Assembly (NCBI GenBank): GCA_022571255.1
Contig: JACZYD010000006.1
Coordinates: 1-50,085 of the forward strand
Direction: 5' to 3'
DNA length: 50,085 nucleotides
Source of the DNA: Bacteroidota bacterium
GTDB taxonomy: Bacteria; Bacteroidota; Rhodothermia; Rhodothermales; UBA10348
Positions 27,478-34,857 of this stretch are shown here, piece after piece. A program made the position numbers and the translations under genes. The stretch's first letter is position 1, and every line of letters starts with the position of its first letter. The notes below the pieces were generated by a model. That model saw nothing but the letters and a program-made list of their open reading frames with translations. It had not been told where the DNA came from and ran no database searches.

Positions 27478-27741
27478 TCATTTGTTCAGTTGCGCAAGTA
27501 GGTTACGCGTTACCATTAACTGGTCGGCCGAATCGGCCAGTTGATCTACAGCGGAAACAATATCCGTCAACGGGCCTGAAAAGTCATCTTGAACGCCGAG
27601 AACACGAGCAAGCTCCTGAAGCAACTGCACATTACCCGAAATAACCGACAATGGATTATTGATCTCGTGATGGATACGAGACAATTGAGATTTAATACCT
27701 TCAATAGTGACCTGAATCTGTTCCGTTTCCATTTTTGTCAT
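27478..27741 (-). CDS. Single-domain HisKA (phospho-acceptor) protein
   Basis: An 87-residue protein that is almost only a histidine-kinase dimerisation helix pair. The H-box is SRIHHEINNPLSVISGNVQLL (candidate phospho-histidine H25), followed by a second helix (PLTDIVSAVDQLADSADQLM) and a stop. There is no ATPase (HATPase) domain and no receiver domain within or next to it. It starts 30 bases past the stop of the Lon-domain gene. It could be a phosphotransfer or inhibitory dimer partner for a kinase elsewhere, or the remnant of a larger kinase. The short start region and good helix periodicity suggest an intact small gene. Confidence 0.7.
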   Translation of the reverse strand: MTKMETEQIQVTIEGIKSQLSRIHHEINNPLSVISGNVQLLQELARVLGVQDDFSGPLTDIVSAVDQLADSADQLMVTRNLLAQLNK

Positions 27742-27771
27742 TTCTGTGCCGGCCGTTGAAATTCAATGATT

Positions 27772-28419
27772 TTAATCATTTTCGCCATTTACAGGCGGGA
27801 AGTCTTTAAAATGTCCATTAGAACGAATTTTTTTACGGAGCGTTTCCGCCTCCTCGACCATGGGAATGAATCGCCCCAGGTGTTTCACCAGAAAACTCAA
27901 CCTCGCATTTTCACTTGTCAGTTCCAGGATCTCCTGCTTTTGCTCGTTGGTCAGCCCTGAGTTGTGCGCAATAAAATAGGACAGGAATTCCCGATCCTGG
28001 TACTGCAGAGGCGCAGGCGTTCGACCGGCAAGTTCCAGCAGTTTGATGTGCTGCGCGATGACTCGCTCCCTGACGGTCACCCCTACGCTCCTCTCGTCAT
28101 CCGTAATCGTCAAAATATCTGCCGTCAAGTACGATTTCCGATCGGCAACGCCCAGAATTCGAAATCGAGATCCTCCCCGAACGACGATGTCCTTGCGGCC
28201 ATCTTCATATACCTGAACAATTTTCTCGATAGAAGCAATACAGCCCACGTCGGAGAGTTTTTCGTCCCGAGACAGAACAACGCCGAATGGTCTTTCCGCA
28301 TCTACACAATCGTCAATCATTTCCTGATAACGAAGTTCAAAAATGTGCAGGGGAAGTTTTTCGTCCGGATACAGGACAAGTTCGAGCGGAAAAAGGGCTA
28401 AGGCTTCATGTAAACTCAT
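27772..28419 (-). CDS. Lon N-terminal (LON substrate-binding) domain protein
   Basis: About 215 aa with FPLELVLYPDEKLPLHIFELRYQEMIDDC and PFGVVL near the start, then DVGCIASIEKIVQVYEDGRKDIVVRG, the normal LON-domain pattern. There is no AAA or protease domain, so this is the stand-alone form found in many bacteria. Its exact role is unsettled (protein binding). Start chosen at MSLHEALALFP (28419); the frame is open to 28452, where it would overlap the nadA stop. It lies between nadA and the HisKA-domain gene. Confidence 0.85.
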   Translation of the reverse strand: MSLHEALALFPLELVLYPDEKLPLHIFELRYQEMIDDCVDAERPFGVVLSRDEKLSDVGCIASIEKIVQVYEDGRKDIVVRGGSRFRILGVADRKSYLTADILTITDDERSVGVTVRERVIAQHIKLLELAGRTPAPLQYQDREFLSYFIAHNSGLTNEQKQEILELTSENARLSFLVKHLGRFIPMVEEAETLRKKIRSNGHFKDFPPVNGEND

Positions 28420-28448
28420 AAGGGATCTCCGCCGATTTTGCTCGGCGA

Positions 28449-29444
28449 TCAAACTACGGCAACGCTCATTTCCAACATTCGCTCGATCGGCCGCAGAGCC
28501 TTGATTCGCGTTTCTTCCGACATGGTAATTTCTGGAGCCTCATGTTTGAGACAGAGATATATTTTCTCCAATGTATTAAGACGCATATGGGGACATTGGC
28601 TGCACAGACATCCACTTTCCGGTGGGGCCGGAATAAATGTCTTTCCCGGGCAATCCTTCTGCATCTGGTATAATATGCCCTCCTCCGTAGCAACAATAAA
28701 GGATTGTTCGGGCGAATTCACCGCAAAAGCCCGGATACCGCTCGTCGATCCTATGTAATCCGCGTGGCGGAGAATACTTTCTTCGCACTCGGGGTGCGCC
28801 AGCACCAGAGCACCCGGATGCCGCATTTTGAGTCGAACCAGTTTTTGTTCGCTGAACGTCTCGTGAACGATACAGACACCGTCCCAGAGCACCATATCTC
28901 GACCTGTCTGCTTGATCAAATACGCTCCCAGGTTACGGTCCGGGGCAAAAATAATAGGTTGATCCTCGTCGATCTGCCTGACGATGTGTTCGGCATTGGA
29001 AGAAGTACAGATTATATCGGACTGCGCTTTGGTTTCTGCCGAACAGTTTATGTAAGAAATAACGACATGGTCCGGATGTTTTTCCTTGAATCTGGCAAAA
29101 GCATCCGCCGGGCAAGCGTCAGCCAGTGAACATCCTGCATTCAGATCCGGAAGCAACACCGTCTTGGAGGGATTAAGAATCTTTGCTGTTTCTGCCATGA
29201 AATGCACACCGGCAAACAGAATGATTTCTGCCTCCGTATCTGCCGCCTGCCGGGAGAGCCCGAGAGAATCACCCACGTAGTCGGCCACATCCTGAATGGC
29301 AGGCTCCTGGTAATAATGGGCAAGCAATAAGACGTTTTTATCCTGCTTGAAACGCAGAATTTCTTCCATCAGATCAAGGGATGGATCCACCACCTCGTCC
29401 ACGTATCCGTATCTGGGATCAATTACTTGCATTTCAGAAAACAT
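28449..29444 (-). CDS. nadA: Quinolinate synthase
   Basis: [4Fe-4S] enzyme that condenses iminoaspartate with dihydroxyacetone phosphate to quinolinate, the aspartate route to NAD. It has [25 protein letters not shown], the cluster cysteine in [26 protein letters not shown], and a cysteine pair toward the C-terminus (AHPECEESI, then [12 protein letters not shown]). 331 aa, normal length. nadB and nadC are not in the window. Together with the kynurenine genes at the left end, it shows that two routes toward quinolinate may coexist in this organism. Confidence 0.96.
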   Translation of the reverse strand: MFSEMQVIDPRYGYVDEVVDPSLDLMEEILRFKQDKNVLLLAHYYQEPAIQDVADYVGDSLGLSRQAADTEAEIILFAGVHFMAETAKILNPSKTVLLPDLNAGCSLADACPADAFARFKEKHPDHVVISYINCSAETKAQSDIICTSSNAEHIVRQIDEDQPIIFAPDRNLGAYLIKQTGRDMVLWDGVCIVHETFSEQKLVRLKMRHPGALVLAHPECEESILRHADYIGSTSGIRAFAVNSPEQSFIVATEEGILYQMQKDCPGKTFIPAPPESGCLCSQCPHMRLNTLEKIYLCLKHEAPEITMSEETRIKALRPIERMLEMSVAVV

Positions 29445-29462
29445 CCGGTAAATGTCCGGGCT

Positions 29463-29497
29463 TTGATTGATTCATATCTATAATCGTTATCAATCAA
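29463..29497. promoter_or_regulatory. 9-bp inverted repeat upstream of nadA (possible operator)
   Basis: TTGATTGAT (29463-29471) and ATCAATCAA (29489-29497) are exact inverted copies, separated by 17 AT-rich bases. The repeat begins 19 bp upstream of the nadA start codon. That spacing fits a repressor site or a 5'UTR stem. A shorter direct repeat (TGATTCTATC, at about 29507 and 29521) follows. The regulator is unknown. Confidence 0.35.
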
Positions 29498-29642
29498 TAA
29501 TCGCATTGATTCTATCGTGCTGATTCTATCATGCGCTCTTTTGCTTTCGTATTCTTCGGCGTGATTTCCGTTCCGAACGATTCGTCAATTCCGGGCGAAT
29601 AGTGTCCATGGTCCGTTTTACAACTACCGATATACGTAACAG

Positions 29643-30071
29643 GTGAGTGAGCGCCGAAAAAAGATTCTGTTCCTGTGCACGCACAACAGTGCGCGGAGTC
29701 AGATGGCCGAGGCCCTGATGCGGGCAGATCACGGAGATCGATTCGAGGTATACAGTGCCGGCACGCTCGCCACAAGGGTAAGTCCGTTGGCGAGTTTCGT
29801 AATGAAAGAACTGGCAATTGACCTGTCGGGGCATTCATCCAAGACAACCGAGGCCCTGCGCGACCTCGATTTCGACGTCGTCGTGACTGTCTGCGACAAG
29901 GCACGGGAAAATTGTCCGTATTTTTCGGGGGTGGGAAAAATGGTTCACAAGTCGTTTGAGGATCCGTCGGACTCGGTCGGCTCTCTCGCTGAGCGCCAGG
30001 ACGCATTCCGGAGAACCAGAGACGAAATCAGGGCGTGGATGAGCCTGTGGGTCAAATCGTATTTCGGCTGA
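29643..30071 (+). CDS. arsC: Arsenate reductase, thioredoxin-coupled ArsC type
   Basis: Low-molecular-weight phosphatase fold that reduces arsenate to arsenite. The P-loop is CTHNSARS (C12-S19). A second cysteine pair, C84 and C91 in VCDKARENCP, has the spacing of the redox cascade in the pI258-type enzyme, which separates it from plain tyrosine phosphatases. It starts with GTG at 29643 (a GTG-AGT-GAG start). 142 aa. No arsR or arsenite efflux gene is adjacent: nadA diverges upstream and glyS converges downstream. It may serve basal arsenate tolerance. Confidence 0.88.
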   Translation: MSERRKKILFLCTHNSARSQMAEALMRADHGDRFEVYSAGTLATRVSPLASFVMKELAIDLSGHSSKTTEALRDLDFDVVVTVCDKARENCPYFSGVGKMVHKSFEDPSDSVGSLAERQDAFRRTRDEIRAWMSLWVKSYFG

Positions 30072-30165
30072 CGATTACGTTGGATGATTACGGCTGACGA
30101 TTACGCCTGACGATTACGCCTGACGATTACGTTGGATGATTACGCCTGACGATTACGCCTGATGA
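30069..30165. repeat. 13-bp tandem repeats between arsC and glyS
   Basis: About seven imperfect copies of TGACGATTACGCC, with TGGATGATTACG variants alternating so that a higher-order unit of about 50 bp appears twice. The arsC stop codon is the TGA of the first copy, and the array ends at the glyS stop. It fills the whole convergent gap where a terminator would be expected. No stem-loop followed by a T-run is present. Confidence 0.9.
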
Positions 30166-31608
30166 TCACAATTCGTCGTTCGTCCACGCGGTTATTTTAT
30201 CGGCGATATATCCCGCGACGCGGTCCTGTGCAATACGTTCCTGTGCCATCGAGTCCCTTTCGCGCACGGTTACCGTGCCGTCCTCTAACGTCTCTCCGTC
30301 CACGGTAACACAGAATGGCGTTCCCACTTCGTCCATTCGTCGGTATCGTCTACCAATGGCCCCCTTTTCGTCATATGCGGTATTGAACAGGGCCTGGAGA
30401 TCATTCTTAATCCTGTGCGCCACTTCCAGCATACCATCTTTTTTTACGAGCGGAAATACCGCGGCTTTTATGGGGGCCAGTTTCGGATGGAATTTCAGCA
30501 GGTTTCGCTGCTCTCCGTTTACTTCTTCCTCCCGGTATGCTTCGCACAACAACGTCAGTACAGTCCGATCAACACCCGCCGAAGTCTCAACCACGTAGGG
30601 GATATAACGCTCCTGGGTCTGCGGATCGAAATATTCCAGTTTTTTTCCGGAGTGTTTCATATGTGCCTGCAGATCGAAGTCCGTCCGGCTGTGAATGCCT
30701 TCGATTTCCTGCCATCCGATAGGAAATTCGTATTCAATATCGAATGCGGCGTCTGCGTAGTGAGCCAGCTTTACATGCTCATGCCACCGAAGTTTTGATG
30801 CCCTCACGCCGTTATTCACGTGCCAGTTCATACGTGTTTCCCGCCACCTTTCGAAAGCCTCCATCTGTTGGCCAGGTTTTACGAAATACTGCATTTCCAT
30901 CTGTTCGAACTCTCTGGTCCTGAATACAAACTGACGCGCCACGATCTCATTTCTGAATGCTTTACCGATCTGTGCAATACCAAAGGGAATCTGTTTCCGC
31001 GCGCTCTCTCGGACGTTGTGAAAATTAACAAAAATGCCTTGGGCAGTTTCCGGGCGAAGGTAAATTTTACTGTCCGAATCTCCGAGAGGACCCAGATACG
31101 TGGTAAACATCAGATTGAATTGCCTGACCTCTGTCCAGTTGAACGTACCGGAATCCGGCGATTTGATCTCTTCGTCATGTATGATGCGGTAAAGAGCACC
31201 CGGCATATCCTCGTCGTTCAGCGCCGCGATCAGACGTTGATATATGACATCGGCCTTCTCACCCTTTTTTTTCTTCCTGAGACGCTCGATATAACCCTCT
31301 ATAAGCTGATCAGCCCGGTATCTCACGTTCGACGTCTTGTCGTCGATCAGAGGATCGTTGAACGCATCAACATGGCCTGATGCTTCCCAGACTTTCGGAT
31401 GCATCATTATGGCAGAATCCAGACCTACCACATTTTCATTTCTGTACACCATATCCTGCCACCAGATTGCCGTGACGTTTCTTTTTAATTCGACACCCAG
31501 AGGACCGTAATCGTATGTGGCAGCGAGTCCCCCGTAAATTTCAGACGATTGAAAAATGAATCCCCTTCTTTTACTCAGGGAGATGATCTTTTCAAATAAA
31601 TCACTCAT
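30166..31608 (-). CDS. glyS: Glycyl-tRNA synthetase (single-chain, dimeric type)
   Basis: Class II synthetase charging tRNA-Gly. The open part starts KRRGFIFQSSEIYGGLAATYDYGPLGVELKRN. The class II motifs follow: motif 2 FRNEIVARQFVFRTREFEQMEMQYF, and motif 3 near VVETSAGVDRTVLTLLCEAY. An anticodon-binding domain closes the protein (KDGMLEVAHRIKNDL, GTPFCVTVDGETLEDGTVTVRERD). This is the alpha2 form of Bacteroidota, eukaryotes and Gram-positives, not the alpha2-beta2 form. 480 aa, complete. It has its own gap upstream. Confidence 0.96.
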   Translation of the reverse strand: MSDLFEKIISLSKRRGFIFQSSEIYGGLAATYDYGPLGVELKRNVTAIWWQDMVYRNENVVGLDSAIMMHPKVWEASGHVDAFNDPLIDDKTSNVRYRADQLIEGYIERLRKKKKGEKADVIYQRLIAALNDEDMPGALYRIIHDEEIKSPDSGTFNWTEVRQFNLMFTTYLGPLGDSDSKIYLRPETAQGIFVNFHNVRESARKQIPFGIAQIGKAFRNEIVARQFVFRTREFEQMEMQYFVKPGQQMEAFERWRETRMNWHVNNGVRASKLRWHEHVKLAHYADAAFDIEYEFPIGWQEIEGIHSRTDFDLQAHMKHSGKKLEYFDPQTQERYIPYVVETSAGVDRTVLTLLCEAYREEEVNGEQRNLLKFHPKLAPIKAAVFPLVKKDGMLEVAHRIKNDLQALFNTAYDEKGAIGRRYRRMDEVGTPFCVTVDGETLEDGTVTVRERDSMAQERIAQDRVAGYIADKITAWTNDEL

Positions 31609-31845
31609 AAATATGTCAGGATGATGCCGGAAGAGACGACAGAGCAGATGACCGAACCTGAAGGACCCGACTCAGAAAAGAGACGATTCCCCGACAGAAC
31701 CGCCGAAATCTGATAACTCCGTCCGGCAATTTAATGCTCATGCACGGGCGCTTCAACGCGAAAGGTTTGAAATTCCGAAAGATTTATTTCAGGCGGAATT
31801 ATACCCGGGCGGAATTTAAACGAGGCAGCTTTGACCCAGGCGGAA
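31609..31845. repeat. Gap between glyS and radC with CAGGCGGAATTATA repeats
   Basis: Within 237 bp without a gene, the 14-mer CAGGCGGAATTATA occurs at 31790-31803 and, touching the radC stop, at 31837-31850. A variant (CGGGCGGAATTTAA) lies at about 31807-31820. No promoter hexamers stand out. The glyS 5' region is at the low-coordinate end of this gap. Confidence 0.7.
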
Positions 31846-32640
31846 TTATATCAGGCCTCGCTCAGCGAGCGATGTAAATCCGTCCCCAGCGATAATCAGA
31901 TGGTCCTGAAGCGGTATTCCAACGACGCGCCCGGCATCTCTGAGCTGCGCAGTAATCTGTACGTCTTCTTTACTGGGCTCCGGGTTGCCGGATGGATGGT
32001 TGTGAAGACAGATGATAGAGGCTGCGTTAGCCAGAATAGCTCGACGAAAAACAATGCGCGGCTCTACGATACTGGCCGCAAGCCCTCCCTCGCTGGCAGT
32101 AAATGTGCGAATGACACGCGCAGCCGTGTTCAATAAGACAACATTGAAAACCTCCCGCGGCAGATCGCGCATGAAGGGAGCAAATCGTTTGTATACGTCC
32201 TTCGGACCTTTGATAGGATCCTGCGGAGCCAGTGATTCGGCAGCAACACGCCTTCCCATTTCAAAAGAAGCCGCCACGGAGGCGCTTCGTGCAGGCCCGA
32301 GACCCGAGACTCCAAGTAGTTCATCTACCTCAAGCGACGCGATCGACCGAAGGGTATCGTAGCGCCGTAACAATCCATGGCCAAGGTCGAGGGCAGATAC
32401 AACGCCCTCAGAGTTTTTCGAACCCGCTCTGATCACCACGGCAAGAAGTTCCGCGTCCGAGAGGGCCATGCAACCGAATTTCCGAATGCGTTCACGCGGA
32501 CGATCGTGAACGGGTAACTCGCCGAGGGAAATGCTCCGCAACGGAAATCCAGACTCAGAGACGAGTTTAATCGTTTCCGATTTTCCGTTTGTACCCGATA
32601 TACCGTTTCTCTTTGTCGACTCCACATTCCGTGGACCCAA
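31846..32640 (-). CDS. radC: RadC family JAB-domain protein
   Basis: 264 aa. An N-terminal helix-hairpin-helix part (LSDAELLAVVIRAGSKN, LLGVSGLGPARSASV) precedes a JAB/MPN metal site with the pattern E..., then CLHNHPSGNPEPSKED (HxHPSG...D). Despite its name, a role in DNA repair is not established; the MPN fold suggests a metal-dependent hydrolase. The start at 32640 is the first in frame; about 40 residues precede the conserved part (HDRPRERIRKFG). It lies 39 bp downstream of rho. Confidence 0.93.
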   Translation of the reverse strand: MGPRNVESTKRNGISGTNGKSETIKLVSESGFPLRSISLGELPVHDRPRERIRKFGCMALSDAELLAVVIRAGSKNSEGVVSALDLGHGLLRRYDTLRSIASLEVDELLGVSGLGPARSASVAASFEMGRRVAAESLAPQDPIKGPKDVYKRFAPFMRDLPREVFNVVLLNTAARVIRTFTASEGGLAASIVEPRIVFRRAILANAASIICLHNHPSGNPEPSKEDVQITAQLRDAGRVVGIPLQDHLIIAGDGFTSLAERGLI

Positions 32641-32679
32641 AACACCGGAAAGTATAACGCCCGGAGATCGAGAATTTTG

Positions 32680-33795
32680 TCAGGCGTTAGGGATCAGAGA
32701 ATCCAGCAACTCATCGTTGGTGGGAGCCGTCTGCATATGCCTCTGCAGGGCAATCATAGCGTCCATCGGACTCCGGCTGTTCAGCGCCCGGAATAACCGT
32801 CTGTGCTGTGCAATTTTATCATCTCCGATCAGGATCTCTTCGTTTCGCGTGCCGCTCTTCCTGAGATTAATTGCAGGGTAGACTCGTTTATCAGCCATCT
32901 CCCGATCCAGAACAATCTCGGCGTTACCGGTTCCCTTGAATTCCTCGAAAATCACCTCGTCCATTCGACTCCCGGTTTCAATGAGCGCCGTGGCAATGAT
33001 TGTCAGAGACCCGCCATCCTCGATATTCCGGGCCGCTCCGAAAATTTTCCTCGGGATGGTCATGGCACGCGAGTCGAGTCCACCGGACAGCGTACGCCCG
33101 CCGCCACCCTGAGCAAGATTGAAATTCCTGCCGAGCCTCGTAAGCGAGTCAAGAAGCAAAACCACATCTTTATCGAGTTCGACAAGTCTTCTGACGTATT
33201 CCATGGAAACGGTTGCCACGCGAACATGATTGTCATCGTCGCGATCGTTGGACGAGGCAAAAACTATTGCGCTCGTTGAACGCTTGAAGTCCGTCACTTC
33301 TTCCGGGCGTTCATCGACGAGCAAGGCGACCAGCACAATCTCCGGGTGATTCGTCGTGATCGCCCTGGCGATTTCCTTCAGCAGATAGGTCTTGCCCGTC
33401 CGGGGTGGTGCAACGATCAATACCCTCTGCCCCTTTCCAATCGGCGTCGCCAGATCCACACATCGAAGTGTCACATTGTCGGGTTCCAGAATTACATTGA
33501 TACGCTCTTCTGGATAAATCACCCGACCTGATTCAAAATCATGCGTTTTACTCCATTCCTCGATCGGGATACCCATGACTTTGTCAATGTGATGCACCTG
33601 CATATCTCCCTTCCGACCTGGTCGTAACGTGCCCTCCATGAAGACACCGTCGCGGAGTCGATATTTTTTCAGAATGCCTGGTGAGACAAACGGGTCTTTT
33701 TTTTCCTTCGGTAGATCAGGTTGAAATCTGCGAATAAATCCGAATTTCTTTTCCCCGATCAACTCGAGAATTCCTTCAAAAGTTTTTTCTGCCAT
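32680..33795 (-). CDS. rho: Transcription termination factor Rho, short form
   Basis: Hexameric RNA helicase. The cold-shock-like RNA-binding domain is present near the start ([30 protein letters not shown]). It is followed by the ATPase with P-loop [39 protein letters not shown] and [17 protein letters not shown]. Start chosen at MAEKTFEG (33795), giving 371 aa. The usual N-terminal helical Rho_N subdomain and the long inserts seen in many Bacteroidota Rho proteins are absent. The frame is open upstream to 33891 but has no Rho-like sequence there. It is transcribed away from the alpha/beta hydrolase gene. Confidence 0.95.
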   Translation of the reverse strand: MAEKTFEGILELIGEKKFGFIRRFQPDLPKEKKDPFVSPGILKKYRLRDGVFMEGTLRPGRKGDMQVHHIDKVMGIPIEEWSKTHDFESGRVIYPEERINVILEPDNVTLRCVDLATPIGKGQRVLIVAPPRTGKTYLLKEIARAITTNHPEIVLVALLVDERPEEVTDFKRSTSAIVFASSNDRDDDNHVRVATVSMEYVRRLVELDKDVVLLLDSLTRLGRNFNLAQGGGGRTLSGGLDSRAMTIPRKIFGAARNIEDGGSLTIIATALIETGSRMDEVIFEEFKGTGNAEIVLDREMADKRVYPAINLRKSGTRNEEILIGDDKIAQHRRLFRALNSRSPMDAMIALQRHMQTAPTNDELLDSLIPNA

Positions 33796-33864
33796 AACAA
33801 GTTGTGAGTGGAAACACCATGGTTGACACAGCGCCGCATGTGAAAAAGCTGAAACGGGATCAGA

Positions 33865-33887
33865 ATACAGGAGAACTCCGCCTGTAT
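33865..33887. promoter_or_regulatory. Inverted repeat in the rho / hydrolase divergent gap
   Basis: ATACAGG (33865-33871) and CCTGTAT (33881-33887) are exact inverted copies around a 9-base loop. It lies 70 bp upstream of the rho start. It could be an operator or a stem in the rho leader. The gap also repeats TATATCGGAG twice (near 33890 and 33920). Confidence 0.3.
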
Positions 33888-34035
33888 ACATATATCGGAG
33901 TCTTGAGTATCTTTATATCGGAGGGCGGGAACCGGGTCACTCCGGACGAATCGATATTAGGAAATCGCTGCGAATCAGTTGCAACCCGCCTGCTACCACT
34001 CACAATATAGTTGGTTTCTCGACTTGCAGCAACGA

Positions 34036-34857
34036 ATGACCTCGACTCAGGGTATTCGCTCCATTACGATGAACGTCGCGGGACATGCCACCGTGCTTCA
34101 ATACACCGTTGCAGGCCCTGATAATGCAGAATCGGTGCTGGTGCTTCACGGATGGGGCAGCAATGCGTCGGTAATGGAATCTGTTGTTCGTTTTCTGTCA
34201 AAATCGTTCAGGGTTTACAATCTGGAATTACCAGGTCACGGGAATACTCCGCCGCCGGCGGTCGCCTGGGGCCTCGAAGAACACGCGGAAGCCGTCAGAG
34301 AGTTCGTCCGGCGTACGGTCGCGAATAAATTCTCTATTTTCGGCCATTCGAACGGCGGACGTATCGCATTATTCCTGGCATCAGAAATGGATGCTCCAGC
34401 TGCTCTCCGATCCCTCATTCTCGTCAGTCCTTCTGGAATTCGTCGCAAACCATCGTTCAAGGTCGTCGTTCGCCGTACACTGGCGACCCTCCTCAAAGCT
34501 CCGTTTCAGATTCTTCCCGGCAGAGCAAAAGAATACGGCTTGGACTGGCTTCGGCACACCCTTATCTGGTCCCTGCTGGGATCATCCGATTATCGCTCTC
34601 TACACGGCGTGATGCGAACGACGTTTGTGAAAACCGTGAATTCGTATGTAGAAGACAGACTTTCGAAAATCCGGATTCCCGTTTTGATGTTTCGAGGAGA
34701 AAAAGACGATGCAATCACCGATGACCAGATGAAAATACTGGAAGCCGGAATCGACGATGCGGGGTTGGTTACGGTTGAAGACGCGGGGCACTATGCTTTT
34801 CTGGACCGGCCGGATATTGTCGAATCCGGAACCATGTTATTTCTTTCAGGCTCGTGA
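34036..34857 (+). CDS. Alpha/beta hydrolase
   Basis: 273 aa. Core pattern: VLVLHGWGSNASVM (oxyanion HG), LELPGHG, nucleophile elbow FGHSNGGR (serine), MFRGEKDDAI (aspartate) and VEDAGHYAFLDRPD (histidine). The triad is intact, but the substrate cannot be deduced. Start chosen at MTSTQGIRS (34036); MNVAGHA at 34069 is an alternative. Its stop overlaps the GTG start of the membrane Mur-ligase-like gene, so the two products are probably made together. Confidence 0.85.
   Translation: MTSTQGIRSITMNVAGHATVLQYTVAGPDNAESVLVLHGWGSNASVMESVVRFLSKSFRVYNLELPGHGNTPPPAVAWGLEEHAEAVREFVRRTVANKFSIFGHSNGGRIALFLASEMDAPAALRSLILVSPSGIRRKPSFKVVVRRTLATLLKAPFQILPGRAKEYGLDWLRHTLIWSLLGSSDYRSLHGVMRTTFVKTVNSYVEDRLSKIRIPVLMFRGEKDDAITDDQMKILEAGIDDAGLVTVEDAGHYAFLDRPDIVESGTMLFLSGS

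Noticed and set aside
30069-30165. CRISPR or attachment site
   Set aside because: The units abut directly with no spacers, and no integrase or tRNA end is close.
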